From: Bombiscardovia apis
GTDB lineage: Bacteria; Actinomycetota; Actinomycetes; Actinomycetales; Bifidobacteriaceae
Direction: 5' to 3'
Length of the DNA stretch: 64,000 bases
Assembly (NCBI RefSeq): GCF_033095945.1
Contig: NZ_AP026800.1
Location: forward strand, 248,001 to 312,000
The notes beneath the pieces are model-generated. The model searched no databases and had not been told where the DNA came from. It saw only the letters and a program-made list of their open reading frames with translations. Positions 55,310 through 64,000 of this stretch are shown one piece after another. How positions within the stretch are numbered: the first letter of the stretch is position 1; each line of letters opens with the position of its first letter. Made by a program: the position numbers and the translations under genes.

Positions 55310-56713
55310 TTATAGTAGCTTAGTTACGTTTTCACTCTCGACTGCGGTTTCAAATGCTGGGCGTTCAGCGTGGCCCGCAACTCTAAGCGAATCTATACTT
55401 TGCGCAGGGAAGGCCACACTCGCCAAGAGGGGGATAAGTGGCAGAAGATAGCGCCCTTGGAAGCCTAGTATCTCCGAAGTATTATCAAGTTTGGGCATGG
55501 GATTCCAAGTGATCGACAATGCCAAATAGGTCAGATACAAGCAAGCCAAAAACGCCACTGTTGAGACAATTCGATAGCGGTTGCGACTGCACCACAGGCC
55601 TAAGCGTTCACTCTGCTGCTGGCTTTCGTGCGGCAGATGGCGCAGGAGAGCAACCCAAGACAGACCCACAACGAGCAGAACCTCTCCCACCATAGGCTCA
55701 AGCGCAAGCAATTTTTGAGGCAAGAAAGCCACATTCCAAGTGATGGTTTGTAACTCAGCAAGCGGATTGTTGAGCAGCCAATGGCGGTTTTGACTGATAT
55801 TTGCGTTGGCCAGTGTGCCTCCAAACCAGTGATTCCACGGGGCATATGTGATCAGAGCAATCCCTGCTGAAGAGCCGGTGAAGATTGCTTTGCGTTTGGG
55901 CGTAAAAATGTGGGAGGGAAGGGCCAATACCAGCATGGCGAGCGCCACATAGACCAGTTTGGAATAGAAGAGGAGCACGGTGAGTGTTACAAGACCTATC
56001 ATTTGCGCTTGGCTTGCCGGCCCGCGGCTCTCGCTCACGCGGAAGAAGAGAGCAAGGAAGCAGGCAGCAATACTGATAAAGAAGGCATCCGACATGAGAC
56101 TGGAAGCTATGAAAATGGTAGGCGAAACGGATCCAGCTAAGGCGAGGAAATACTTAGCCTTGGGAATAAGCGCGATGGCGGCGAGCATGAGTAGTAGAAA
56201 GACTACGAAATTCGATATGCGTCCGGCTTGCCAGACTTCGTAAGGTGAACTACCGGTAGTAAGCGCTACCCAAATACCTGCTGCCTGGGGCAGGTAGACC
56301 AGTGGGAAGTATTGGTTGGAGCGGTTGTGGAGCCTTGTATCCGGCACCGTAATGGTGGTAGCTGCGTCTCGGTTTACTGACTGTTGAGCTTTAAGTTGTG
56401 GGTCTCGAACAAAGGGATTGGCAGTAATGGTATACACAAGTTCGTTGCTTATACCCTTGTGCGACAACATACGTGAATCGCCAGTAATATACTGCACTTT
56501 AACTGGATTTTGGAAGGCATCCTTTTTGTGCTCGGGGTGGTTAAAAATCTGCCCGGTAGCAATAGCGTAAGAGGTGTTGGCGTTCAAATCAGCGTCGGGA
56601 ATGGTGAGCGGGCCAATGGCGTTCATAAAATAGGAGCCCTGCACGAGCGCAAGCAGGAGGAAAATAAGCATGGGTAAGCGACTGCTAACTATTACTTCTC
56701 GTACACGCTTCAC
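55310..56713 (-). CDS. DUF2142-like membrane protein
   Basis: 467 residues from a GTG after AAGGAG. TM1, then an ~100-residue extracellular loop (PDADLNANTSYAIATGQIF), YFPLVYLPQAAGIWVALTTG, and about nine more helices. The YLPQA segment followed by GRxxNF fits the DUF2142 family, found in teichoic-acid and polysaccharide loci. Divergent from rmlB; supports a role in the same wall-glycan pathway. Confidence 0.75.
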   Translation of the reverse strand: MKRVREVIVSSRLPMLIFLLLALVQGSYFMNAIGPLTIPDADLNANTSYAIATGQIFNHPEHKKDAFQNPVKVQYITGDSRMLSHKGISNELVYTITANPFVRDPQLKAQQSVNRDAATTITVPDTRLHNRSNQYFPLVYLPQAAGIWVALTTGSSPYEVWQAGRISNFVVFLLLMLAAIALIPKAKYFLALAGSVSPTIFIASSLMSDAFFISIAACFLALFFRVSESRGPASQAQMIGLVTLTVLLFYSKLVYVALAMLVLALPSHIFTPKRKAIFTGSSAGIALITYAPWNHWFGGTLANANISQNRHWLLNNPLAELQTITWNVAFLPQKLLALEPMVGEVLLVVGLSWVALLRHLPHESQQQSERLGLWCSRNRYRIVSTVAFLACLYLTYLALSITWNPMPKLDNTSEILGFQGRYLLPLIPLLASVAFPAQSIDSLRVAGHAERPAFETAVESENVTKLL

Positions 56714-56770
56714 CCGTTCTCCTTGAAAATTGCTATTTGTGCGGCTGCCCGCAGCCCTCTGTGACCCTAG

Positions 56771-57829
<1,059 letters not shown>

Positions 57830-57967
57830 CCTGCATCCGCCCTGTCGGCTCCTTCACGCGACTTGGCTTGCTAGCATGGCAGGTCAGTTCAGAGTCGGCA
57901 GGGCTACTGGCTTGTATGAGCAATTGTGGAGTACGTCGGAGCGCCGACGGGAGAGGCTGTAAGAGGC

Positions 57968-59422
57968 ATGTCGTTAACATTTGAGCAAGAGTTGAAGGTT
58001 CAGGAAACCAATATTCCCGGCCTCTTAGTATTTGACCTGCCAGTGCATGGAGACAACCGAGGCTGGTTCAAGGAAAACTGGCAGCGCGCCAAGATGACTG
58101 CTCTGGGCCTGCCTGACTTTGGTCCGGTCCAAAACAACATCAGCTTCAACGCCACCAAGGGCGTTACCCGCGGCATCCACGCTGAGCCTTGGGATAAGTA
58201 CATCTCTATCGCAGCCGGTGAGATTTTCGGCGCTTGGGTAGATTTGCGTCCTGGCGAGTCATTCGGCCAGGTTTTCACCACCCGCCTCGACCCCTCCAAG
58301 GCAATTTACGTGCCTCGTGGCGTGGGCAACTCCTTCCAGGCTCTCCAAGACGGCACCGCTTACACATACTTGGTTAACGCCCACTGGTCTATGGAGCAGA
58401 AGAAAACGTACACCTTCGTGAACTTGGCCGACCCCGAGCTTCACATTGAGTGGCCTATTCCTCTGGAATCTAGCGAGCGTTCTGAGGCCGACTTGGCCCA
58501 TCCTATGCTCAAGGACGTGAAGCCGATGGCTCCCCGGCGCACGCTCGTTACCGGTGCCCACGGTCAGCTGGGTCAGGCCATCCGTCAGTATGTAGAAGAG
58601 CGTGGCCTAGAGGGCTTTGAGTTCACAGACATCGATACCTTCGACTTCTCCGACCCCTCAGCTTACGGCAAGTTTGACTGGTCGCTCTACGGCACCATCG
58701 TCAATGCAGGCGCTTATACAGCTGTCGACAAGGCTGAGACCGCTCAAGGTCGCCCGGTAGCTTGGCAGGCCAACGCTCAGGGCCCGGCTCTGCTGGCTCA
58801 AGTAGCTCGCGAGCATCAGATTACTTTGGTGCATGTCTCTAGCGATTACGTCTTCGACGGCGTTCAAGAGGAGCACACGGAAGAAGAAGCTTTCGCTCCG
58901 TTGGGCGTTTATGGCCAGACTAAGGCTGCTGGAGACATTGCAGTAGCTACTGCCCCCCGTCATTACATAGTGCGTTCCAGCTGGGTTATTGGCCAAGGGC
59001 ACAACTTCGTGAAGACCATGATGGGCCTCTCCGACCGCGTAGCCGATCCGGACAATGCTCTGAATGAGATTACCGTGGTCGACGATCAGTATGGCCGCCT
59101 GACCTTCACTACTGACATGGCTAAGGCAATCTTCTACTTGCTTGATTCGGCTGCTCCTTATGGCACCTACAATCTCACCGGTTCGGGAGCTATCCGCTCT
59201 TGGGCGCAGATTGCGAGCGCTGTCTTCGAGCAGACTAACGGCAACGGAAGCAAAGTGCGCCCGGTTTCAACCGCAGACTACTACGCACAGGCCAGTGAGC
59301 CAGTCTCGCCCCGCCCTGTCAATTCTGCGCTTAACCTCAGCAAGATTGAGGCTCTGGGCTTCCAACCTGCCGATTGGGAGCAGTCCATGAGCGACTATAT
59401 TGCCGGTCAGCTTGAGGCTTAG
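57968..59422 (+). CDS. rmlCD: Fused dTDP-4-dehydrorhamnose 3,5-epimerase / reductase
   Basis: 484 residues performing steps 3 and 4 of dTDP-rhamnose synthesis. The N-terminal ~190 residues are RmlC (GVTRGIHAEPWDKYISIAAG, and GVGNSFQALQDGTAYTYLV). From residue ~195, RmlD begins (LVTGAHGQLGQAIRQYV), with VHVSSDYVFDG and VYGQTKAAGD. The C-RmlC/N-RmlD order in one chain is typical of Bifidobacteriaceae. I start at ATG 57968. Confidence 0.93.
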   Translation: MSLTFEQELKVQETNIPGLLVFDLPVHGDNRGWFKENWQRAKMTALGLPDFGPVQNNISFNATKGVTRGIHAEPWDKYISIAAGEIFGAWVDLRPGESFGQVFTTRLDPSKAIYVPRGVGNSFQALQDGTAYTYLVNAHWSMEQKKTYTFVNLADPELHIEWPIPLESSERSEADLAHPMLKDVKPMAPRRTLVTGAHGQLGQAIRQYVEERGLEGFEFTDIDTFDFSDPSAYGKFDWSLYGTIVNAGAYTAVDKAETAQGRPVAWQANAQGPALLAQVAREHQITLVHVSSDYVFDGVQEEHTEEEAFAPLGVYGQTKAAGDIAVATAPRHYIVRSSWVIGQGHNFVKTMMGLSDRVADPDNALNEITVVDDQYGRLTFTTDMAKAIFYLLDSAAPYGTYNLTGSGAIRSWAQIASAVFEQTNGNGSKVRPVSTADYYAQASEPVSPRPVNSALNLSKIEALGFQPADWEQSMSDYIAGQLEA

Positions 59423-59441
59423 TTCGTAGCCGATTGCGCAA

Positions 59442-59467
59442 GTCCAGCACAGATATGCGCGCTGGAC
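59442..59467. terminator. Hairpin between rmlCD and rmlA
   Basis: GTCCAGC and GCTGGAC pair across 12 bases, without a T-run. Possible terminator or attenuator. Confidence 0.4.
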
Positions 59468-59552
59468 TCAGCGAGAACAGTTTGATACAGTATGCTGTTT
59501 TCTGATTTCGACTTTATCGACGAGCGTACAGTTTGAGGAAGGTGCAAAACTG

Positions 59553-60443
59553 ATGAAAGGCATTATTCTGGCGGGCGGTTCTGGTACACGCCTCTATCCG
59601 CTAACCACGGTGACGTCTAAGCAGTTGCTGCCGGTTTACGACAAGCCGATGATTTACTACCCCCTAAGCGTCTTGATGATGGCCGGCATTCGTGACATTC
59701 TCATCATCTCGACCCCGCAGGATTTGCCCAATTTTGAGCGCCTTTTGGGCAGCGGTGAGCAGTATGGTGTCCACTTCTCTTACAAAGTGCAGCCGAGCCC
59801 AGACGGTTTGGCGCAGGCTTTCATCCTAGGCGAAGAGTTTGTAGACGGCGAGCCCTGTGCTCTCGTCTTGGGAGACAACATCTTCTACGGCAACGGTTTA
59901 GGTCACACCTTGCGTGCGGCTGCCAGCGCAGACAAGGGTGCGACAGTCTTCGGCTACTATGTCGACGACCCCGAGCGCTACGGCGTGGTGGAGTTTGACC
60001 AGAGCAACAAGGTCATCAGCATTGAAGAGAAGCCCGAGAATCCGGCCAGCAATTACGCAGTCACCGGCCTCTACTTCTACGACAACCGCGTGACTGAGTT
60101 TGCCAAGCAGGTCAAGCCTTCGGCCCGTGGTGAGCTTGAGATTACCGATTTGAACCGCATGTATTTGGAAGACGGTTCCCTCAACGTGCAGACCTTGGGC
60201 CGCGGTTACGCTTGGCTCGACACCGGTACTATGGACTCCTTGTACGAGGCGGGCGAATTTGTGCGTACCGTGCAACGGGCACAGGGTCTTCCCATAGCTG
60301 TAGCCGAAGAGATTGCCTACGAAAATGGTTGGATTGAGCGTGAACAGTTGGTAGAAGCTGCCAAGAAGTACGGCAAGTCGCCTTACGGCCAGCATTTAAT
60401 GGACGTAGCAAATAACAAGATTTTGGTCAAAAAGCTCGGTTGA
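59553..60443 (+). CDS. rmlA: Glucose-1-phosphate thymidylyltransferase
   Basis: First step of dTDP-rhamnose synthesis from glucose-1-phosphate and d[20 protein letters not shown] is the nucleotide-binding signature, followed by [12 protein letters not shown] and the metal site LGDNIFYG. 296 residues. GAGGAAGG precedes the ATG. Confidence 0.96.
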   Translation: MKGIILAGGSGTRLYPLTTVTSKQLLPVYDKPMIYYPLSVLMMAGIRDILIISTPQDLPNFERLLGSGEQYGVHFSYKVQPSPDGLAQAFILGEEFVDGEPCALVLGDNIFYGNGLGHTLRAAASADKGATVFGYYVDDPERYGVVEFDQSNKVISIEEKPENPASNYAVTGLYFYDNRVTEFAKQVKPSARGELEITDLNRMYLEDGSLNVQTLGRGYAWLDTGTMDSLYEAGEFVRTVQRAQGLPIAVAEEIAYENGWIEREQLVEAAKKYGKSPYGQHLMDVANNKILVKKLG

Positions 60444-60487
60444 GTTTAGAGTTGAGCGTAGACTTGCGCGCTAGGCTGATGACTGCC

Positions 60488-60513
60488 GCAAGCTGCTAGT
60501 GTGAGCAGCTTGC
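60488..60513. terminator. Perfect 10-bp hairpin between rmlA and the exporter genes
   Basis: GCAAGCTGCT, 6-base loop, AGCAGCTTGC. No T-run. It may reduce read-through into the exporter operon. Confidence 0.5.
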
Positions 60514-60546
60514 TGATAGATGTATCCGTGAATCAAGGAGAACCTA

Positions 60547-61374
60547 TTGAAAATCACTGAGATTTTCACTAAGAAGAACCGCCTTCTGCTGAAGGCTATG
60601 GTTTCTACAGATTTTAAACTGCGATACCAGCAGTCGATTCTGGGATACCTGTGGTCTGTGTTAAAGCCACTCATGCTCTTCGCCATCATGTATGTGGTCT
60701 TCGTGCGCTTCATGCGTTTTGGCGCAGACGTACCCCACTTCGCTGTGGCCCTCTTGCTGGGTATTATCTTGTGGAACTTCTTCAACGAAACCACAACCGG
60801 CGGCATGCTCTCGATTGTGGGGCACGGCGACCTCTTGCGCAAGATTCACTTCTCCAAGTACGTCATCGTGATTTCCTCATCTATGAGCGCTTTCATCAAC
60901 TTTGGCTTTAACTTTGTAGTGGTGATTATTTTCGCTCTGGTCAACGGAGTTAAGCCCTCTTGGTCCAATCTTTTGATTTTCCCGATTGTGCTTGAGCTCT
61001 ACGTCTTGTCCTTGGGCGTTGCCTTCTTCTTGAGCGCTCTCTACGTGAACCTGCGCGATTTGAACCCGATTTGGGAGGTAGTGACTCAGGCTGGTTTCTA
61101 CGCCACGCCTATCATCTACCCGATTAGCATGATTTCTTCCAAGGCAGGAGCCATGGGCCCGGTCTACGCCAAGTTCGACTTGCTGCTCAACCCGGTTGCT
61201 CAGATAGTGCAGGATGCCCGCCACGTGCTTATTTCGCCAGCCAACCCCACCTTGTGGCAGTGGGAGAGCAACTTCTTTATCGCCTGCTGGCCGGTTGTCT
61301 TCACCTTGCTGATTTTCTTCGGCGGCGTGCACTACTTTACGGTGAAGTCTAAGTTCTTTGCGGAGTTGGTATAA
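60547..61374 (+). CDS. ABC-2 type polysaccharide export permease (Wzm/RgpC-like)
   Basis: 275 residues, about six TMs. The cytoplasmic N-terminal helix KAMVSTDFKLRYQQSILGYL followed by WSVLKPLMLFAIMYVVFV is the typical start of TagG/RgpC/Wzm permeases. The C-terminal half has NPIWEVVTQAGFYATPIIYP. It exports undecaprenyl-linked polysaccharide with the next gene product. Start at a TTG or ATG-like codon at 60547 after AAGGAG. Confidence 0.9.
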   Translation: MKITEIFTKKNRLLLKAMVSTDFKLRYQQSILGYLWSVLKPLMLFAIMYVVFVRFMRFGADVPHFAVALLLGIILWNFFNETTTGGMLSIVGHGDLLRKIHFSKYVIVISSSMSAFINFGFNFVVVIIFALVNGVKPSWSNLLIFPIVLELYVLSLGVAFFLSALYVNLRDLNPIWEVVTQAGFYATPIIYPISMISSKAGAMGPVYAKFDLLLNPVAQIVQDARHVLISPANPTLWQWESNFFIACWPVVFTLLIFFGGVHYFTVKSKFFAELV

Positions 61375-62601
61375 ATGGGTCTGATGAAAACAACGAATCA
61401 GGATTTGCCTGACGATATAGCGCTGAAGGTCTCGCACGTATCCAAGGACTTTAAGCTGCCTTATGAGAAGACCAACAGTCTCAAGGGTGTCTTATTCAAT
61501 ACCGTGCGGGGCAAGATGGGCTACACCCTACAGCACGTCTTGAAAGATATCTCTTTTGAGATTGAAAAGGGCGATTTCTTTGGCATCGTGGGCAAGAACG
61601 GTTCTGGTAAGTCCACCTTGTTGAAGATTATCTCGCAGATTTATACGCCTAATCGAGGCTCTGTGCAGGTCAACGGCAAGTTGGTTCCCTTCATTGAGCT
61701 TGGCGTGGGCTTCAATCCTGAGCTTACCGGCCGCGAGAATGTATACCTCAATGGCGCTATGCTGGGCTTCACCCGCGAAGAAGTCGACGATATGTACGAC
61801 GACATCGTGGAGTTTGCCGAGCTGGGCGACTTTATGGAGCAGAAGCTCAAGAACTATTCTTCGGGTATGCAGGTCCGCCTCGCGTTCTCTGTCGCTATCA
61901 AGTCTCAGGGAGACATTCTGGTCCTTGACGAGGTGCTGGCCGTGGGAGACGAAGCCTTCCAAAAGAAGTGCCAGGATTACTTCTTTGAGGCCAAACGCCA
62001 GAAGAAAACCATCATTTTGGTCACGCACTCTATGGGCGATGTGCGCAAGTTCTGTAACAAGGCCATGCTCATTCAAGACGGTGTGATTGCCAAGTATGGT
62101 CTGCCAGACGACGTTGCCAATGCTTACTCGGACTACTTCCTTGAGCAGCAGCAAAAGGTCGTGCAAAAAGATAACGAAGCGGTGCGCTTGGAGCAAGGCA
62201 ACGGCATTAAGCTCGTAGATGTGAAGACTCTAGTCAACGGGGAAGAGGCCCAGCAGCTGGAGATTAACGAAGACTTTGACCTTGACGTCACCTTCGAGTG
62301 CGCCAAAGACATCGAGCGTGGCGTATTTGCTGTCAACCTGATTGATCAGCAAGGCCGCGTGGCACTGGCAACCTCAAACAAGGTCAATTCCGACAAGGAA
62401 ACCTTCACCAAGGGCCAGCATCGCATCCACTTCGCTATCGAGAACGTGCTTGCTTCGGGCGACTACCATATCAATATCGCTGCGGCTTCGGGCGATGACC
62501 TCTTGCTCAAGCAGTCTGCGGTTTACCAATTCCAGATTAAGAAGGCCAAACTCTATGACCAGAGCCTTACCCATCCAAAGGTCAAGGTTAGGCTGTCGTA
62601 A
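61375..62601 (+). CDS. ABC-2 polysaccharide export ATPase (Wzt/RgpD-like)
   Basis: 408 residues. Walker A GKNGSGKST near residue 73, the family-specific block GVGFNPELTGRENVYLNGAM, signature YSSGMQVRLAFSVAI, Walker B ILVLDEVLAVGDEAF and H-loop VTHSMGD. The C-terminal ~150 residues form a Wzt-type beta-sandwich that could recognise the glycan end. Start directly after the permease stop. Confidence 0.92.
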   Translation: MGLMKTTNQDLPDDIALKVSHVSKDFKLPYEKTNSLKGVLFNTVRGKMGYTLQHVLKDISFEIEKGDFFGIVGKNGSGKSTLLKIISQIYTPNRGSVQVNGKLVPFIELGVGFNPELTGRENVYLNGAMLGFTREEVDDMYDDIVEFAELGDFMEQKLKNYSSGMQVRLAFSVAIKSQGDILVLDEVLAVGDEAFQKKCQDYFFEAKRQKKTIILVTHSMGDVRKFCNKAMLIQDGVIAKYGLPDDVANAYSDYFLEQQQKVVQKDNEAVRLEQGNGIKLVDVKTLVNGEEAQQLEINEDFDLDVTFECAKDIERGVFAVNLIDQQGRVALATSNKVNSDKETFTKGQHRIHFAIENVLASGDYHINIAAASGDDLLLKQSAVYQFQIKKAKLYDQSLTHPKVKVRLS

Positions 62602-64000
62602 TGAGTTCGGCAGCACAGTGGCAGGGGCAGCGGGTTCTCATTACCCAGAGCTCGCTCGTGCGCATCGGTGGCAGTGAAGTACAAGCCTACGAATTAGCAC
62701 ACTACCTCAAGGCACAAGGCTGCCGGGTGACCATGTATGCTTGGCTGGCTGCGGCCCCCATGCTTGACCTCTTGGAAGAGTCCGGCATCAGCGTTATTAC
62801 TAGCAGCAGCGAGGAGTCCGCCCTCCTGCACGCGCGCGATTTTGACCTCGTCTGGGTTCAGCACGAAGTCCTGCCGGCGAGTTTGATTGAAGATTTGGCC
62901 CAAGAGCCCGTCCAGCGCCCTCGCTTTATTTTTGCCCACATGTCTCCCTACCGGGAAGTGCACTTAGAGCAGCCTTACATCTACGGTTTGGAAGATGGGC
63001 TTGCTGACTTGATTGTCTGCAATGCGCCCAGCACTTTGGAAGCGCAAAAGCCGTATTTCGCAGCGCAAGATAAGTTGGTTCTCTATCCTAATCCGGCTCC
63101 GCAAGCCTTCGCCCAGCAGCCCCATACCATGCACGAGCAGCTGGCCAAGGTATTAATTGTTTCCAATCATGCTCCTTCCGAGCTCTTGCAGGCTGCTGAT
63201 GTGCTCCGCCAGCAGGGTATCGAGGTTGACATTTTGAACGATGTGGTGGGCGGCCAGCCTCAGCTCACCTCTCCTGAGCTCTTGGACCAGTATGATTGCG
63301 TAATTTCAATCGGCAAAACTGTCCAATACTGCTTAGTTCAAGGAGTGCCGGTCTTCCTCTACGACCGTTTCGGCGGTCCGGGCTATTTGAATGCCAGCAA
63401 CTGTGAGCAAGCTGCCCAGTTCAACTTCTCTGGCCGTTCACAAGGCGGCTCGCCCTCTTTGGTACAGGCCCAGCAGGAGTGCGCCAAGTCGCGCTTAGAG
63501 CCCCAGCTTTTGGCCCAGCTTATCGTCGATGGATATGCTCAGGCCTGTGCTTTCCAGGGTGAGCACCGAGAGCAGTTCGTCAAGCAATACGCTATCGACG
63601 GCGTATTTACGGGTCTGATGGAGCGTCTGAACCAGCGTCCGCAGCAGCCCTTCGAGATGAGTGAGGTCTATCGCTCCTATCTTGTGCGCCACAGCCAGAT
63701 GGTGACTGACTACAATCAGTCCATCCAGTTCGCTGCCAACCCGGTTGTGCGCTTCTACCAGCAGGCTGTTCGCGTGTATCTGGGGCAGTCTACCAACATG
63801 AACGCTAGTAATTTGGCGCCCGCGGCCTACCCCTTGCGTGAGGAAACCAAGCTCGACATCGACTGCCGAAACCAGCAAGTGGTCCGCGTTGACTTTGGTG
63901 AAGAGCCCTGCTTGGTGACTGGTTTGAAAGCCGAATCCGGTGCTTTGGATTCGTTAAATATGTCCACGAACGCTGACATTGAGCTCGAAGGTGTCTACCT
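62601..64000 (+). CDS. Glycosyltransferase-like protein (3' partial)
   Basis: ATG 62601 overlaps the ATPase stop (TAATG). The frame is open to the window end, so at least 466 residues. QRVLITQSSLVRIGGSEVQA followed by YELAHYLKAQG is the typical first strand-helix of GT-B (GT4-like) enzymes, with FAHMSPYRE and VPVFLYDRFGGPGYLN further on. A canonical GT4 EX7E motif is not obvious. It probably adds or modifies sugars of the exported polysaccharide. Confidence 0.75.
   Translation, partial: MSSAAQWQGQRVLITQSSLVRIGGSEVQAYELAHYLKAQGCRVTMYAWLAAAPMLDLLEESGISVITSSSEESALLHARDFDLVWVQHEVLPASLIEDLAQEPVQRPRFIFAHMSPYREVHLEQPYIYGLEDGLADLIVCNAPSTLEAQKPYFAAQDKLVLYPNPAPQAFAQQPHTMHEQLAKVLIVSNHAPSELLQAADVLRQQGIEVDILNDVVGGQPQLTSPELLDQYDCVISIGKTVQYCLVQGVPVFLYDRFGGPGYLNASNCEQAAQFNFSGRSQGGSPSLVQAQQECAKSRLEPQLLAQLIVDGYAQACAFQGEHREQFVKQYAIDGVFTGLMERLNQRPQQPFEMSEVYRSYLVRHSQMVTDYNQSIQFAANPVVRFYQQAVRVYLGQSTNMNASNLAPAAYPLREETKLDIDCRNQQVVRVDFGEEPCLVTGLKAESGALDSLNMSTNADIELEGVY

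Overview
The window reads as chromosomal DNA of a moderately GC-rich actinobacterium of the family Bifidobacteriaceae (Bifidobacterium or a close relative). Pointers are the gene order rne-rplU-rpmA-obg-proB and tRNA-Trp-secE-nusG-rplK-rplA, NusG with a long acidic N-terminal extension, a fused RmlC-RmlD rhamnose enzyme, a GH25 lysozyme with three C-terminal lectin-like repeats, and the codon style. The species cannot be fixed from the sequence alone. || Layout. 0-4 kb: the 3' part of a giant surface protein made of InlB-type B-repeats and two seven-repeat RCC1 propellers. 4.1-9.2 kb: tRNA-Arg(CCG), a HEPN/Abi-type defence gene, argS and a Maf-NUDIX fusion. 9.4-12.7 kb: an ABC/FtsX exporter pair and an AEC transporter. 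13.0-15.3 kb: two adjacent toxin-antitoxin modules, HicAB-like and HipBA-like, each with a recognisable candidate operator. 15.3-18.7 kb: a second RCC1/InlB surface protein on the minus strand. Its signal peptide is interrupted by a run of 11 G; 10 G would restore the frame, so this looks like a phase-variable gene caught OFF. 19.3-26.1 kb: rne, rplU, rpmA, obg, proB. 26.2-27.7 kb: an unrecognised protein with a zinc-finger tail and a convergent excisionase-type HTH regulator preceded by phased TGTAA repeats. 28.1-30.7 kb: tRNA-Trp, secE, nusG, rplK, rplA with a likely L1 autoregulatory leader. 30.8-37.3 kb: membrane proteins, a PHP phosphoesterase, a hypothetical protein and a MarR-MFS drug efflux pair. 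|| 37.5-51.7 kb is the accessory core. It holds a disordered membrane protein, twin poly-G/poly-C tracts, a decayed two-gene cassette, a TetR gene followed by a secreted small peptide gene, a two-component system divergent from a five-gene lipoprotein/PG-binding adaptor/ABC exporter operon, tRNA-Ser(GGA), mntH, a second copy of the two-gene cassette (secreted small protein plus DUF6968-like protein), a frameshifted IS30-family element and the DtxR/MntR-type regulator. The cassette and the IS sit between mntH and its probable regulator. || 51.9-64 kb is cell-envelope work: GH25 lysozyme, two large membrane proteins (one DUF2142-like), rmlB, rmlCD, rmlA, and a Wzm/Wzt-type polysaccharide ABC exporter followed by the start of a glycosyltransferase. 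Together these would make dTDP-rhamnose and export a rhamnose-containing wall polysaccharide. || Most notable points: the poly-G switch in a surface-protein signal peptide; RCC1 propellers that appear to be inserted into IPT/TIG domains; and the duplicated secreted-protein/DUF6968-like cassette, which resembles an effector-immunity pair.
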